Made by a program: the position numbers and the translations under genes. Under the pieces are notes generated by a model. That model had not been told where the DNA came from. It made no database searches and worked only from the letters and a program-made list of their open reading frames with translations. Shown here one piece after another: positions 38,164-48,367 of a DNA stretch of 64,000 nucleotides; the stretch's first letter is position 1, and each line of letters begins with the position of its first letter. Source of the stretch: Thermohalobaculum sp963700775 (lineage in GTDB: Bacteria; Pseudomonadota; Alphaproteobacteria; Rhodobacterales; Rhodobacteraceae); assembly GCA_963700775.1 (NCBI GenBank), contig CAVOYU010000006.1:1-64000 (forward strand). The letters run 5' to 3'.

Positions 38164-38553
38164 ATGACAACCAACCGAAACCTCGTTGGATTTGCATTTG
38201 CCGCGTCGCTCGCACTTGCCGGATCGCAAGCTTTCGCGGGCTCGGGAAGCGGCGCCTTCAAGGGAGCCAGCGGTCACGTTGCGTCTGGCGCTGTTGAGCT
38301 GGTGCAGACGGCCGAGGGTTGGGAAGTTCGGTTGGGCGACGATTTCAGCTTCGATGGAGCGCCTGATGGGCGGGTTGGATTCGGCAACAATGGCGCGTTT
38401 GCCGCCGGAACCGATTTCGAGCAGCTTCGGTCTAATACTGGCGGCCAAGTCTACAAGGTTCCGGCAAGCGTCGATCCGGCGGCGTTCGAAGAGGTTTACA
38501 TTTGGTGCCGACAGTACTCGGTACCGCTTGGCGTTGCAAAGGTCGAGAAGTAA
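38164..38553 (+). CDS. Secreted DM13 domain protein
   Basis: This 129-residue protein has a Sec signal (cleavage after AFA near residue 25) and a DM13 domain: GAFKGASGHVASGAVELV, LGDDFSFDGAPDGRVGFG, then the conserved Cys in VYIWCRQYSVPLGVAK. DM13 domains are proposed to act in redox or electron transfer through that cysteine. It is divergent from nrdR and convergent with glyA, and stands alone. Confidence 0.88.
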   Translation: MTTNRNLVGFAFAASLALAGSQAFAGSGSGAFKGASGHVASGAVELVQTAEGWEVRLGDDFSFDGAPDGRVGFGNNGAFAAGTDFEQLRSNTGGQVYKVPASVDPAAFEEVYIWCRQYSVPLGVAKVEK

Positions 38554-38607
38554 CTGGCCGCAACAGGCTCCCCACAACTCGGCAAGTTGCGGAGAGCCGA
38601 ATCAGGC

Positions 38608-39903
38608 TCAAAAACTCGGGTAGATCGGGAAGCGGTCGCAGAGCGCTTTGACCTTGGCCTTCACCGCAGCCTCGATCGCGCCGTTTCCGTCTTCGCCGTT
38701 TGCGGCGAGTCCGTCGATCACCTCGACGATCAGCCGACCCACCTCGGCGAATTCGGCTTCGCCAAAGCCGCGCGTCGTAGCGGCGGGCGAGCCTAGTCGA
38801 ATCCCCGAGGTCACCATCGGTTTCTCCGGGTCCCAGGGAATACCATTCTTGTTGCAGGTAATGTGGGCACGTCCCAGCGCCTTCTCGGCGGCGACGCCGG
38901 TCACCTTCTTTGGGCGCAGGTCGACCAGCATCACATGCGTGTCAGTGCCGCCGGTGACGATGGCGAGCCCGCCGTCCATCAACGACTTTGCGAGTGCCTT
39001 GGCGTTCTTCACGACCTGTCCGGCATAGGCCCGGAATTCCGGCCTAAGCGCCTCGCCGAAGGCGACTGCCTTGGCGGCAATCACGTGCATCAGCGGCCCA
39101 CCTTGGAGTTGCGGGAACACCGCCGAGTTGATTTTCTTGGCGATCTCCTCATCGTTCGTCAGCACCATGCCTCCGCGCGGGCCACGCAGGGTCTTGTGCG
39201 TGGTCGTGGTCGCCACATGGGCATGGTCGAGCGGGTTCGGATGCGCGCCGCCCGCCACCAACCCGGCGAAATGGGCCATGTCGACGTGAAACCAGGCGCC
39301 GACCGAATCCGCGATCTCCCGGAAGCGCTTGAAGTCAATCTGCCGCGGTATCGCCGATCCGCCGGCGATGATCAGCCTTGGCTTGTGCTCGGACGCTAGC
39401 GCCGCAACCTGGTCGTAGTCGATGTTGTTGCCGGTCCGTGTCACGCCGTATTGCACCGCGTGGAACCACTTGCCGGACTGGTTGACCTTGGCGCCGTGGG
39501 TTAGGTGGCCGCCCGAGGCGAGCTCCATGCCCATGATCACGTCGCCCGGCTGGATCAGAGCCATGTTGACGGCCTGGTTCGCCTGCGCGCCCGAATGCGG
39601 CTGCACATTGGCAAATTTGCAGTTGAAGAGCTTGCAGGCTCGGTCGATCGCCAGTTGCTCGGCGATGTCCACGTACTGGCAGCCGCCGTAGTAGCGCCGG
39701 CCTGGATAACCCTCGGCATACTTGTTCGTCAGCACCGAGCCCTGCGCCTCGAGCACCGCGCGGCTAACGATGTTCTCGGAAGCGATCAGCTCGATCTCGT
39801 CCTGCTGGCGGTGCAGCTCCTTGGCAATGGCGCCGAAGAGCTCGGCGTCTCGGCTCTCTAGCGGCTCGGTGAAGAAGCCGGCATCACGGGTGGTAGCATC
39901 CAT
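38608..39903 (-). CDS. glyA: Serine hydroxymethyltransferase
   Basis: This 431-residue PLP enzyme interconverts serine and glycine and supplies methylene-tetrahydrofolate. The PLP lysine is K237 in TTTTHKTLRGPRGG. The N-terminal ELIASENIVS and NKYAEGYPGRRYYGG motifs are intact. The 285 bases between it and nadK hold both promoters; I see a hairpin-rich AT-poor leader but no riboswitch I can name. Confidence 0.97.
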   Translation of the reverse strand: MDATTRDAGFFTEPLESRDAELFGAIAKELHRQQDEIELIASENIVSRAVLEAQGSVLTNKYAEGYPGRRYYGGCQYVDIAEQLAIDRACKLFNCKFANVQPHSGAQANQAVNMALIQPGDVIMGMELASGGHLTHGAKVNQSGKWFHAVQYGVTRTGNNIDYDQVAALASEHKPRLIIAGGSAIPRQIDFKRFREIADSVGAWFHVDMAHFAGLVAGGAHPNPLDHAHVATTTTHKTLRGPRGGMVLTNDEEIAKKINSAVFPQLQGGPLMHVIAAKAVAFGEALRPEFRAYAGQVVKNAKALAKSLMDGGLAIVTGGTDTHVMLVDLRPKKVTGVAAEKALGRAHITCNKNGIPWDPEKPMVTSGIRLGSPAATTRGFGEAEFAEVGRLIVEVIDGLAANGEDGNGAIEAAVKAKVKALCDRFPIYPSF

Positions 39904-40188
39904 CGGACGTCTCCTGTCGGATCGGGGTCGAGTACCTGGCCTTGATCGCGGACTGTCGCGGCGCGGCCTTTCCGGCCGGATGTGGCGCGCTACCAGATTC
40001 GGATTGACCCTTCTATATCAAAAGCGACATGCCGTGGAACCGACGCTCACATAGGAAATTCTTAAGCGGCGTAAAGGGAAACTGCCGCTCCGCACATGCC
40101 AGTCGGCGCGAAACAGCGGCGATTGCTCCGGCGGGAACCGGTCGATATGTTCGCGCGAACGGCAAGAATGACATCCCCGGGGAGACTT

Positions 40189-40956
40189 GTGAGTTTCGAG
40201 AGGATCTGTTTCCTCGCCAGCGAGGCCGAAGAGGCGCAGGAGGCGATGCGGGGCCTGCGTCAGTGCTACGGGCATGTGAAGGCAGAGCAGGCGGACGTCA
40301 TCGTAGCATTGGGCGGCGATGGATTCATGCTGCACACCCTGCATGACACCATGGAAATCGACACCCCCGTCTACGGCATGAACCGGGGCACGGTCGGGTT
40401 CCTGCTCAATGACTATGACCCGGAGAACCTGCCCGCACGGCTCGCGCGAGCTAGATGTGCGGTAATTAACCCCCTCCGCATGACGGCCATCGATCACACG
40501 GGGACCCGCAGCGAGGCGTTGGCGATCAACGAGGTCTCGCTTCTACGCGAAACCCGACAGGCGGCAAAGATCAGGATCGTGCTCGACGGAGTGGTCCAGA
40601 TGCCCGAACTGATCTGCGACGGTATCCTGGTGGCGACGCCTGCCGGTTCGACCGCCTACAATCTGTCGGCGCATGGTCCGATTCTGCCGATCCGTGCCAG
40701 GCTTATGGCATTGACGCCAATTTCTGCATTCCGGCCGCGCCGCTGGCGCGGCGCTATTCTTCCGTGGGAGGCGCGGATCAGCTTCGAGATACTCGAGTTC
40801 GACAAGCGCCCGGTTTCGGCGACCGCCGACTATATCGAGGTGCGAGATGTTCGCCGTGTCGATGTCGCCTCGGCTTCGGAAATTGAGATCAAGCTGCTCT
40901 ACGACCCGGGCCATGGCCTCGAGGAGCGGCTTCTGCGTGAGCAGTTTGCGCCGTGA
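40189..40956 (+). CDS. nadK: NAD kinase
   Basis: This 255-residue enzyme phosphorylates NAD to NADP. GGDG lies at residues 42-45 in VIVALGGDGFML, and INEVSLLRE and TPAGSTAYNLSAHGPILP follow. The short form without an N-terminal extension is the alphaproteobacterial type. The start is a choice: GTG at 40189 has GGGGAG just upstream and gives the usual N terminus, while ATG at 40168 adds seven residues and lacks a ribosome site. Sequence style is strongly Rhodobacterales-like. Confidence 0.93.
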   Translation: MSFERICFLASEAEEAQEAMRGLRQCYGHVKAEQADVIVALGGDGFMLHTLHDTMEIDTPVYGMNRGTVGFLLNDYDPENLPARLARARCAVINPLRMTAIDHTGTRSEALAINEVSLLRETRQAAKIRIVLDGVVQMPELICDGILVATPAGSTAYNLSAHGPILPIRARLMALTPISAFRPRRWRGAILPWEARISFEILEFDKRPVSATADYIEVRDVRRVDVASASEIEIKLLYDPGHGLEERLLREQFAP

Positions 40957-41080
40957 GCACAATCAGTTCTTCGCCAAGTAACCTTGATCGGAATGGGCAG
41001 GGCACACAGGTGAGGTCCCGGGCCTGGCGCATGCGCCCGGTAACGGCGATGCCGCCGTCGCCGGTAAATCAGGTCTAACC

Positions 41081-42170
41081 ATGACCGTGGGGCAGCAACT
41101 TCGCTGGTGGGGGATCGGCCTCGCGGTCTTCGTGCTGCTGCTATGGCTTCTGGCTGACGCCCTCCTGCCATTTCTCCTCGGGGCGGCCTTGGCCTATCTC
41201 TGTGACCCGGTTGCAGACCGCCTCGAGCGCCTTGGCTTGTCCCGTCTCATGGCGACCATCACGGTCACCGTCGCTTGGCTGGCAATCACGACCTTGGCCG
41301 TCGTGCTTATTGTGCCGGTACTGGTCGAGCAGGTGCGCAACGCCATCAGCAGTGCCCCGGCTTATATCGATGCGCTGCGCGAATTCGCAGCGCGTTGGAC
41401 GCCGCCATCCGACGAGCCCTCGCAGATACGCGGCATGCTGGAGAGTTCTGAAGGCGCGCGCCAGCGAGTGGAGCGTCTCGGCGCTGAAGCAGCTCTGGAA
41501 TAGCGGCCTTGCGGTGGTCGATTTCGTGGCGCTCATTGTCATTACTCCGGTTGTCGCCTTCTATCTGCTCTATGACTGGGACCGGATGATTGCTTCGATT
41601 GACGACTGGCTGCCGCGTGAGCATCGCGACACGATCCATAGCCTTGCTCGCGAGCTCGACGGCGTTCTGGCCGGGTTCGTCCGTGGCCAGCTTTCGGTTT
41701 GCGCAATCCTCGGCAGCTACTACGCGGTCTCGCTTTCGTTGATCGGGCTGAGCTTTGGTTTTCTGATCGGCGCGTTTGCCGGGATGATCAGCTTTATCCC
41801 GTTCGTCGGGTCTATTTTTGGTGGCATTCTGTCGATCGGAGTTGCCGTTGTTCAATTCTGGGACCAGCCACATCTCATCGCGGCCGTGGCGGCAGTCTTC
41901 GTCGCCGGACAGGTTACGGAGGGCAATTTCCTGACGCCGAAACTCGTCGGCGGCCATGTCGGCCTGCACCCGGTCTGGCTAATGTTCGCGCTCTCCGCAT
42001 TCGGATCGCTCTTCGGATTCGCGGGGATGCTGGTCGCGGTTCCAGCCGCAGCGGCAATCGGGGTTATCGGGCGCTTCGGTCTCGCGCGCTACAAGGAAGG
42101 GAGCCTCTATCGGGGCGGTCAGGCCTGGCGCGAAAGTGGGTCAGCCGCAGATCGAGGGGGTGGCGAATGA
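41081..42170 (+). CDS. AI-2E/PerM family membrane permease, frameshifted
   Basis: This polytopic membrane protein has about 362 residues if repaired. The first frame has two N-terminal membrane segments and a third (ATITVTVAWLAITTLAVVLI), then stops at 41503. The second frame carries the rest (ITPVVAFYLLYDWDRM, GMISFIPFVGSIFGG, EGNFLTPKLVGGHVGLHP). Removing one T from GAGTTC at 41453-41458 joins them as ESLKARASEWSV. The stop overlaps the corrected hdaA start (ATGA). The family has unclear substrates; PerM-hdaA-ppk order is conserved in Rhodobacterales. Confidence 0.85.
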
Positions 42171-42884
42171 GTTCGAGCGCCGCGCCAGATGCCGCTGTCG
42201 CTCGATTTTCGGCCGGCGCTGGGGCGTTCGGACTTTCTCGTCTCGGGCTCGAACGTCGAAGCGGTGAGATTGGTTTCCGCTTGGCGCGAATGGCCTGGGC
42301 GGCGTCTGGGCTTGTCTGGTCCACCGCGCTCCGGCAAGACCCATCTGGCCCATGTCTGGATACAGGAAAGCGGGGCTCTGTGCGTCGCGGCCACTGATCT
42401 CGATGATGCAGGCGTCGAGCGACTCATTGGCCATAGTTGTGCTGTAGTTGAGGACGTTCACGAACTGGCCAGACTTGACCCCGGCCGTCGCTATGTTGCC
42501 GAACAGGCGCTGTTTCACCTTTGGAATCTGGCTGCGGCAGAAGGCCTCCGGTTGATGCTTACGGGGCGTGATGCACCAGCACGGTGGAGGATCGACCTAC
42601 CGGATCTGGCGTCTCGCCTCTCGGCTCTACCGCTTGCGAGGCTTGCCGCACCCGATGACACACTCCTGTCGTCATTGATGGTAAAACTGTTCGCGGATAG
42701 GCAACTCCACGTGCGCCCGGACGTGGTCCGCGACGTACTGCGCCGGGTCGAACGGTCTTGCGCTGCGGTAGAAGCGGCTGTGGTCGCGCTCGATAGTCTG
42801 TCGCTCGAGCGCAGGCGAGCAGTGAACCGGGCGATGGTCTCGGAGTTATTCGGCGCAACCGACAACGAACCAGTCGAGGGTTAA
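42167..42884 (+). CDS. hdaA: DnaA-related regulator HdaA, N terminus frameshifted
   Basis: This 230-240 residue DnaA-like AAA+ protein inactivates DnaA-ATP together with the sliding clamp. Walker A is SGPPRSGKTHLAHVW and the arginine-finger section is PDLASRLSALPLARL. The ATG at 42189 lacks the clamp-binding N terminus. If one T is removed from GAGTTC at 42169-42174, translation from the ATG at 42167 reads MSRAPRQMPLSLDF, matching the R-Q-x-P-L-x-L-x clamp-binding start of homologues and giving an ATGA overlap with the permease gene. Confidence 0.85.
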
Positions 42885-42887
42885 GTA

Positions 42888-45099
42888 ATGCGTGCCGACT
42901 TTCTGAACAATCCGCCGGAGCCGGCTCCGAAGGCGCACCGCACCACCTTCGATGCGGCGGGACCGGATCGGTTCCAGAACCGCGAGCTTTCCTGGCTCGC
43001 CTTCAACTGGCGGGTTCTCGAGGAAGCCGACAACCCACGGCAACCTTTGCTGGAGCGGCTGCGCTTTCTGTCAATTTCCGGTACCAATCTCGACGAGTTC
43101 TATACTGTCCGCGTGGCCGGCCTGCGGGCGCAGATGAGAGCCGGGATCGATCGACTCTCGGACGATGGGCGCACAGCGGCGCAGCAGCTCGAGCTTGTCG
43201 ACCGAGACTCTTTGAAGCTCCAGCGGGAGCAGCAGCGCTGCTGGGGCGATCTGCGCAAACTGCTGGCGGAGCAAGGGGTCCATGTGGTCGAGGCCGGAGA
43301 CCTAACGGATTCAGATCGAGGTTGGCTCGAAGAGTATTTCTTGACGCAGGTCTTCCCGGTGATGACCCCGCTGGCTCTCGATCCCGCGCATCCATTCCCT
43401 TTCATCCCGAACGCCGGCCTTGCGCTTGTGCTCGGCCTGGCCCGGAGCTCCGACGGCGAGCAGATGCAGGCGCTGATCCCGATTCCCGCCCAACTCAAGC
43501 GCTACATCCGGCTCTCCGAGGGATCACAAGGCAAGATACGGTTCCTGCCGCTGGAGACACTGCTTGAGCTCTTTCTCGGCCAGCTCTTCCCCGGCTACGA
43601 CTCGGTTGGGCGGTGCGTCTTCCGGGTACTGCGCGATAGCGATCTCGAGATCGAGGAAGAAGCAGAAGACCTGGTGCGAGAGTTCGAGACTGCATTGAAA
43701 CGCCGTCGGCGCGGCGGTGTTATCCGGTTGAAGATGTCGGGATCTGACCCGGACCTTAAGAAGCTGATCTGCGAGCAGCATGGGGTTGCTGCTGCAGAAG
43801 TTATCGAGGTTGAAGGCATCGTCGGGATCGGCGATGTTGCCGAGCTGATCGTCGATGACCGTCCGGACCTGCGCTGGCACCCCTACGCGCCGCGCCTTCC
43901 CGAGCGAGTGCGCGACCATGACGGCGACATCTTCGCAGCCATCCGCCAGAAGGACATGCTGCTGCACCACCCCTATGAAAGCTTCGAAGTCGTTGTGCAG
44001 TTTCTGCAGCAGGCCGCCCGCGATCCCAACGTGGTTGCCATCAAGCAGACCCTCTACCGAACGACAAAGGACAGCCCGATAGTCCATGCCCTCTGCGAGG
44101 CAGCCGAGGATGGCAAGTCTGTGACAGCGCTGGTCGAATTGAAGGCCCGATTTGATGAGGCCACAAACATCCGCCTCGCGCGACAGCTCGAACGGGCAGG
44201 GGCGCAGGTGGTGTTCGGCTTCGTCGATCTCAAGACGCACGCAAAGATCTCGACGGTTGTCCGGCGCGAAGGGGGTGAGCTTGTCACCTACTCGCATTTT
44301 GGCACCGGCAACTACCATCCGGTGACGGCGAGGATCTATACTGACCTCTCGCTCTTCACCTGCTCGCCAGCGCATGCACTCGACGCGGCGAAGATTTTCA
44401 ATTTCACGACCGGATATGCCGAACCCCAGGGGCTTGAAAAGGTTCAGGTGGCGCCGCTAACCCTGAAGAGAACTCTGCTTGAGTGTCTTGCTGCCGAGAC
44501 CGAACATGCCCGCGCTGGTCGGCCAGCCCATGTCTGGGTCAAACTCAACTCGCTGATCGAAGCCGAAGTGATTGATGCCCTCTATGCCGCCTCGCAGTCC
44601 GGCGTGAAGATCGACATGGTTGTGCGCGGCATCTGCGGAATCCGGCCCGGCGTGCTGGGGCTTAGCGACAATATCCGCGTCAAGTCGATCGTGGGTCGCT
44701 TCCTTGAGCACAGCCGCATCGTCTGCTTCGGCAACGGCCACGGGCTGCCGTCGGATCAGGCACGGGTCTTCATCTCGTCAGCTGACTGGATGGACCGCAA
44801 TCTGAACCGAAGAGTGGAGACTTCTGGTAGAGATCGATAATCCCACGGTGCACGCTCAGATCATCGATCAGGTCATGGCCGCCAATCTTCGCGATGAGGC
44901 ACAGAGCTGGGTGCTGATGCCGGACGGAGCCTATGTTCGAGCAACCACTCCGGGTGAGGAGCAACTTTTCAGTTGCCATGAGTTCTTCATGAAGTATCCC
45001 TCGCTTTCGGGACGCGGCCGCAGCGGGGCAGCCGATGCACCGCGCCTGACCCGCAATGCGCCGTCCGGCGGAACGGAACAGGAGCGCGCAGCTGTCTGA
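42888..45099 (+). CDS. ppk: Polyphosphate kinase 1, frameshifted near the C terminus
   Basis: PPK1 polymerises ATP gamma-phosphate into polyphosphate; the repaired protein has about 736 residues. The N domain (QNRELSWLAFNWRVLEEA), the catalytic His section (VDLKTHAKISTVVRRE, YSHFGTGNYHP) and the second His site are in the first frame, which stops at 44840. The rest (LVEIDNPTVHAQIIDQVMA to FFMKYPSLSGRGRSG) is in the next frame. Removing one T from GACTTC at 44819-44824 gives NRRVETLVEIDNP, as in the family. It is followed by ppx, overlapping it. Confidence 0.9.
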
Positions 45100-46666
45100 T
45101 CCAGCGCTTACTGCAAATGCGCGCCGCGGCAGCACTTCTGCCGACCGGCAGGGCGACTTTTTTGCCAACCAGCCTCCATCCTTTCCCGGCCTCGATCGGC
45201 CTGCCGACCGCATCGGAGTGATCGATGTCGGATCGAATTCGGTACGCATGGTCGTATTCGAGGGCAACTGCCGGAGTCCGGCAGTCCTGTTCAACGAACG
45301 GGTCATGTGCGGCCTTGGCTCGCGTCTGGCTGAGACCGGCGCTCTCGATCCGAAGGCGAAGCTCCGCGCAATTGCAGCACTCCGGAGGTTCGCCGCCGTC
45401 GCGCCAGGCCTGCATGTGGGGGCGTTGGCCGCTGTTGCCACCGCCGCCGTGCGTGACGCCACCGACGGGTTGGACTTCTGCGCCGAGGCCGAGCGCCAAA
45501 CCGGAATCCGCCTCCGGGTTACCAGTGGCGCCGAGGAAGCGAGGCTTGGTGCGCTCGGTGTCGTCTTCGGCAATCCGGAGGCCGACGGGGTGGTGATTGA
45601 CCTGGGTGGCGCATCGATGGAGCTTTGCCGGGTCGACCGTGGCCGGCCAGGTCAGGGCGTCACGACTCCGCTCGGCCCGCTTCGTCTTGGCGGAGCGGGA
45701 AAGCGCAGTGCGGTTGACGCCGAGATTGTGATTCATCTCACCCCGCAGCGAGAGACGTTTGGGCTCAACGGCGGAAGGATGTACCTTGTCGGCGGGTCAT
45801 GGCGCGCGCTCGCGAAAGCGAACATGATGCGGTTGAATTATCCGCTGCAAGTCCTTCATGAATACAGTCTTTCAGCCTCGTCTGCTCTTGAGCTTTCGGA
45901 CTGGGTGGCAAAAAGCAAGCCCGATGCACTGGCGGCGCTACCAGGGGTTTCGGAAAATCGGGCTCCGGTCCTTCCGCTGGCCGGCAGCCTCCTCCGAAAG
46001 CTGATCGAGGTGTTGGAGCCGGGAGAGATCATGTTCTCGGGCTTTGGGCTGCGCGAGGGACTATGCCTCGAGCATGTGCCGTTGCCGCTCCGCCGCGACG
46101 ATCCTCTGATTGCGGCCTGCGACGCCCAGGAGTCGCTCCGTGCACGTGCACCGGGCTTTGGGCGCGAGCTGGCCTCATGGGTCAAGGAGGCACTTCCGCC
46201 GCAGGATGCCACCGAAGACCGACTCATCGAGGCGGCGGCGAGGTTGGTGGACGTGAATTGGCGCACTCATCCGGACTATCGTGTCGCCAGCTCGTGGGAG
46301 ACGGTGACAAGGACCACGATCACGGATCTCGGCCATGCGGGCCGTGTGTTCATTGGCGCAATCCTCTCTACCCGGTATAAACGCAATCGCAAACTCCTGG
46401 AGCAAAGCGGGATGTTGGGTCTGATTGACCCGAAAGCGGTCGAGCGGGCGATTAGACTCGGTTACGCCTTCCGGCTTGGGACAGTTCTCGCTGGAGCTGC
46501 ACCTGGGATACTGCCGCTTTCCAGATTCGTGCGGACCGATGGCGTGATTGATCTGGTGCTCACCGGCCACGCTGCCGACTACGCGGGTGAGGAAGTCGAA
46601 CGCCGGCTCCGGCAATTCGGGAAGGAACTGCGGCTCGAAACCACGTTGCGGCTCGAGCCAGCCTGA
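45056..46666 (+). CDS. ppx: Exopolyphosphatase (Ppx/GppA family)
   Basis: This phosphatase of up to 536 residues hydrolyses polyphosphate or pppGpp. The ASKHA-fold motifs are RIGVIDVGSNSVRMVVFEG and GVVIDLGGASMELCRV. A C-terminal HD-like helical domain follows (EDRLIEAAARLVDVNWRTHP). The start is uncertain: ATG at 45056 has no ribosome site, while a CTG at 45092 follows AGGAG. It overlaps the end of ppk, so the polyphosphate-making and -degrading enzymes are translated from one unit. Confidence 0.92.
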   Translation: MRRPAERNRSAQLSDPALTANARRGSTSADRQGDFFANQPPSFPGLDRPADRIGVIDVGSNSVRMVVFEGNCRSPAVLFNERVMCGLGSRLAETGALDPKAKLRAIAALRRFAAVAPGLHVGALAAVATAAVRDATDGLDFCAEAERQTGIRLRVTSGAEEARLGALGVVFGNPEADGVVIDLGGASMELCRVDRGRPGQGVTTPLGPLRLGGAGKRSAVDAEIVIHLTPQRETFGLNGGRMYLVGGSWRALAKANMMRLNYPLQVLHEYSLSASSALELSDWVAKSKPDALAALPGVSENRAPVLPLAGSLLRKLIEVLEPGEIMFSGFGLREGLCLEHVPLPLRRDDPLIAACDAQESLRARAPGFGRELASWVKEALPPQDATEDRLIEAAARLVDVNWRTHPDYRVASSWETVTRTTITDLGHAGRVFIGAILSTRYKRNRKLLEQSGMLGLIDPKAVERAIRLGYAFRLGTVLAGAAPGILPLSRFVRTDGVIDLVLTGHAADYAGEEVERRLRQFGKELRLETTLRLEPA

Positions 46667-47019
46667 CGCTGATGTGGTCGGTGAGGCTGATCCAGTAATC
46701 CGCTCTGTACAAATGAAAACGACCTGCAGAGCAGGTCGCTTCCTCCCCCAGACTTGGGCCGGGAACTCATGTCCCTTGTTCTTGTAGGGAATCGCATAGC
46801 GCATCTTCCGAAGACTGTCACGTTACTTTTTGCGCGAACCCCACATTGTGAGAACAATCGCCGCGAGAACGCTGCCATAGCGTCAGATTTCGCGCTGGTG
46901 GTGGCTGCTGGCGTACCCCATGGTCAGGCTTTGCTCGCGCGTTAGGCGTGCTTGCTCTTCAGCAACACCTCGCCTACACCGACCGGCGAACCTGAGACCA
47001 GCCGCAACCGAGGATCGTG
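46667..47019. other. Intergenic region between ppx and proS, with one hairpin
   Basis: This 353-base gap contains an 8-bp stem CGACCTGC/GCAGGTCG with a 3-base loop at 46720-46738. Downstream on the plus strand there is no T run, but on the minus strand it is followed by TTTTCATTT, so it would end a minus-strand transcript better. The rest is relatively AT-rich and should hold the proS promoter. I see no convincing gene on either strand. Confidence 0.6.
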
Positions 47020-48360
47020 ATGCGCCTGACCCGATACTTCCTTCCCGTCCTGAAGGAGACACCCGCAGAAGCGCAAATTGTCTCGCACCGGCTGATGCTG
47101 CGCGCCGGGATGATCCGCCAAGCGAGCGCAGGGATCTATTCCTGGCTGCCGCTCGGCTACAAGGTGCTGCGCCGCATCGAGGAGATCGTGCACCAGGAGC
47201 AGCAGCGCGCAGGCGCGATCCCGATGCTGATGCCGACAATCCAGTCGGCAGATCTCTGGCGCGAATCCGGCCGCTACGACGCCTATGGACCCGAGATGCT
47301 GCGCATCAAGGACCGGCACGAGCGCGACATGCTCTACGGGCCGACCAACGAGGAGATGATCACCGAGATCTTCCGGGCCTACTGCTCGTCCTACCGCGAC
47401 GTGCCGAAGAACCTTTATCACATCCAGTGGAAGTTCCGCGACGAGGTGCGTCCCCGCTTTGGCGTCATGCGCGGGCGCGAGTTCCTGATGAAGGACGCCT
47501 ATTCCTTCGACCTCGACAAGGCCAGCGCGATCCACAGCTACAACCAGATGATGGTCGCCTATCTACGTACCTTCGCCCGCATGGGGCTCCAGGCCGTGCC
47601 GATGCGTGCCGAGAGCGGTCCGATCGGCGGCGACTACGCGCACGAGTTCCTGATCCTCGCCTCGACCGGCGAGACGCAGGTCTATCTAGACCAGAAGCTC
47701 CTCGACCTCAGCTTCCGCGACCGGGCGATCGACTATGACGACAAGGCGCAGATCCAGGGGATCTGCGACGAGTGGACCGGCGCCTATGCGCGCACCGACG
47801 ACACCCACGACCAGGCGCTATTCGAGCGCGAGGTGTCGGAGGGCCGCAGGGTGAGCGCGCGTGGCATCGAGGTCGGCCACATATTCTACTTCGGCACCAA
47901 GTATTCCGAGCCGCTGAATGCGGTGATTGCCACGCCCGAGGGCGAGAAGGTGCCGATCCACGGCGGAAGCTACGGCGTCGGCGTCAGCCGGCTGGTGGCC
48001 GGGATCATCGAGGCGAGCCACGACGACAAGGGCATTGTCTGGCCCGAGGCAGTCACGCCCTTCCATGTCGGCCTCGTCAACCTGAAGCAAGGCGATGCGG
48101 CGGCGGATGGGGCCTGCCTCGCGCTCTACCGCGAGCTGGTCAGTGCGGGCCTCGACGTGCTCTACGACGACCGCGACGAGCGGGCCGGAGCCAAGTTCGC
48201 CACCATGGAGCTGATCGGGATCCCGTGGCGCGTCACCATCGGCCCGCGCGGCCTCAATGCCGGCGTGGTGGAACTGACTTCGCGGCGCACCGGCGAGACC
48301 GTCGAGCTCTCGCCAGACGCCGCCGTCGACCGGATGATTGGCGTGTATCAGGGGCTGTGA
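47020..48360 (+). CDS. proS: Proline--tRNA ligase, short alphaproteobacterial type
   Basis: This class II synthetase of 446 residues lacks the YbaK-like editing insertion found in E. coli ProRS, as is normal for alphaproteobacteria and mitochondria. Motif 1 is HRLMLRAGMIRQASAGIYSWL, motif 2 is QWKFRDEVRPRFGVMRGREF, and motif 3 is in GSYGVGVSRLVAG. ATG at 47020 is preferred; a GTG directly before it is possible. It begins the proS-lolC-lolD unit. Confidence 0.96.
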   Translation: MRLTRYFLPVLKETPAEAQIVSHRLMLRAGMIRQASAGIYSWLPLGYKVLRRIEEIVHQEQQRAGAIPMLMPTIQSADLWRESGRYDAYGPEMLRIKDRHERDMLYGPTNEEMITEIFRAYCSSYRDVPKNLYHIQWKFRDEVRPRFGVMRGREFLMKDAYSFDLDKASAIHSYNQMMVAYLRTFARMGLQAVPMRAESGPIGGDYAHEFLILASTGETQVYLDQKLLDLSFRDRAIDYDDKAQIQGICDEWTGAYARTDDTHDQALFEREVSEGRRVSARGIEVGHIFYFGTKYSEPLNAVIATPEGEKVPIHGGSYGVGVSRLVAGIIEASHDDKGIVWPEAVTPFHVGLVNLKQGDAAADGACLALYRELVSAGLDVLYDDRDERAGAKFATMELIGIPWRVTIGPRGLNAGVVELTSRRTGETVELSPDAAVDRMIGVYQGL

Positions 48361-48367
48361 GGGCAGG

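Noticed and set aside
39904..40188. Riboswitch upstream of glyA
   Set aside because: The leader has GC-rich hairpins, but I could not match glycine, THF or SAM riboswitch cores.
41081..45099. Programmed ribosomal frameshifting as an explanation for broken perM and ppk
   Set aside because: No slippery heptamer or downstream structure is evident, the same defect occurs in nine unrelated genes, and all need a +1 correction at GANTTC. A sequence-level cause fits better.
46823..46990. Fragments on the minus strand upstream of proS resembling a small membrane protein (VLAAIVLTMW and PWGTPAATT)
   Set aside because: A DUF1467-type gene is often found here in relatives, but the fragments fall in different frames with an in-frame stop. 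Deleting one T from the GATTTC at 46886 does not join them, so no gene is called.
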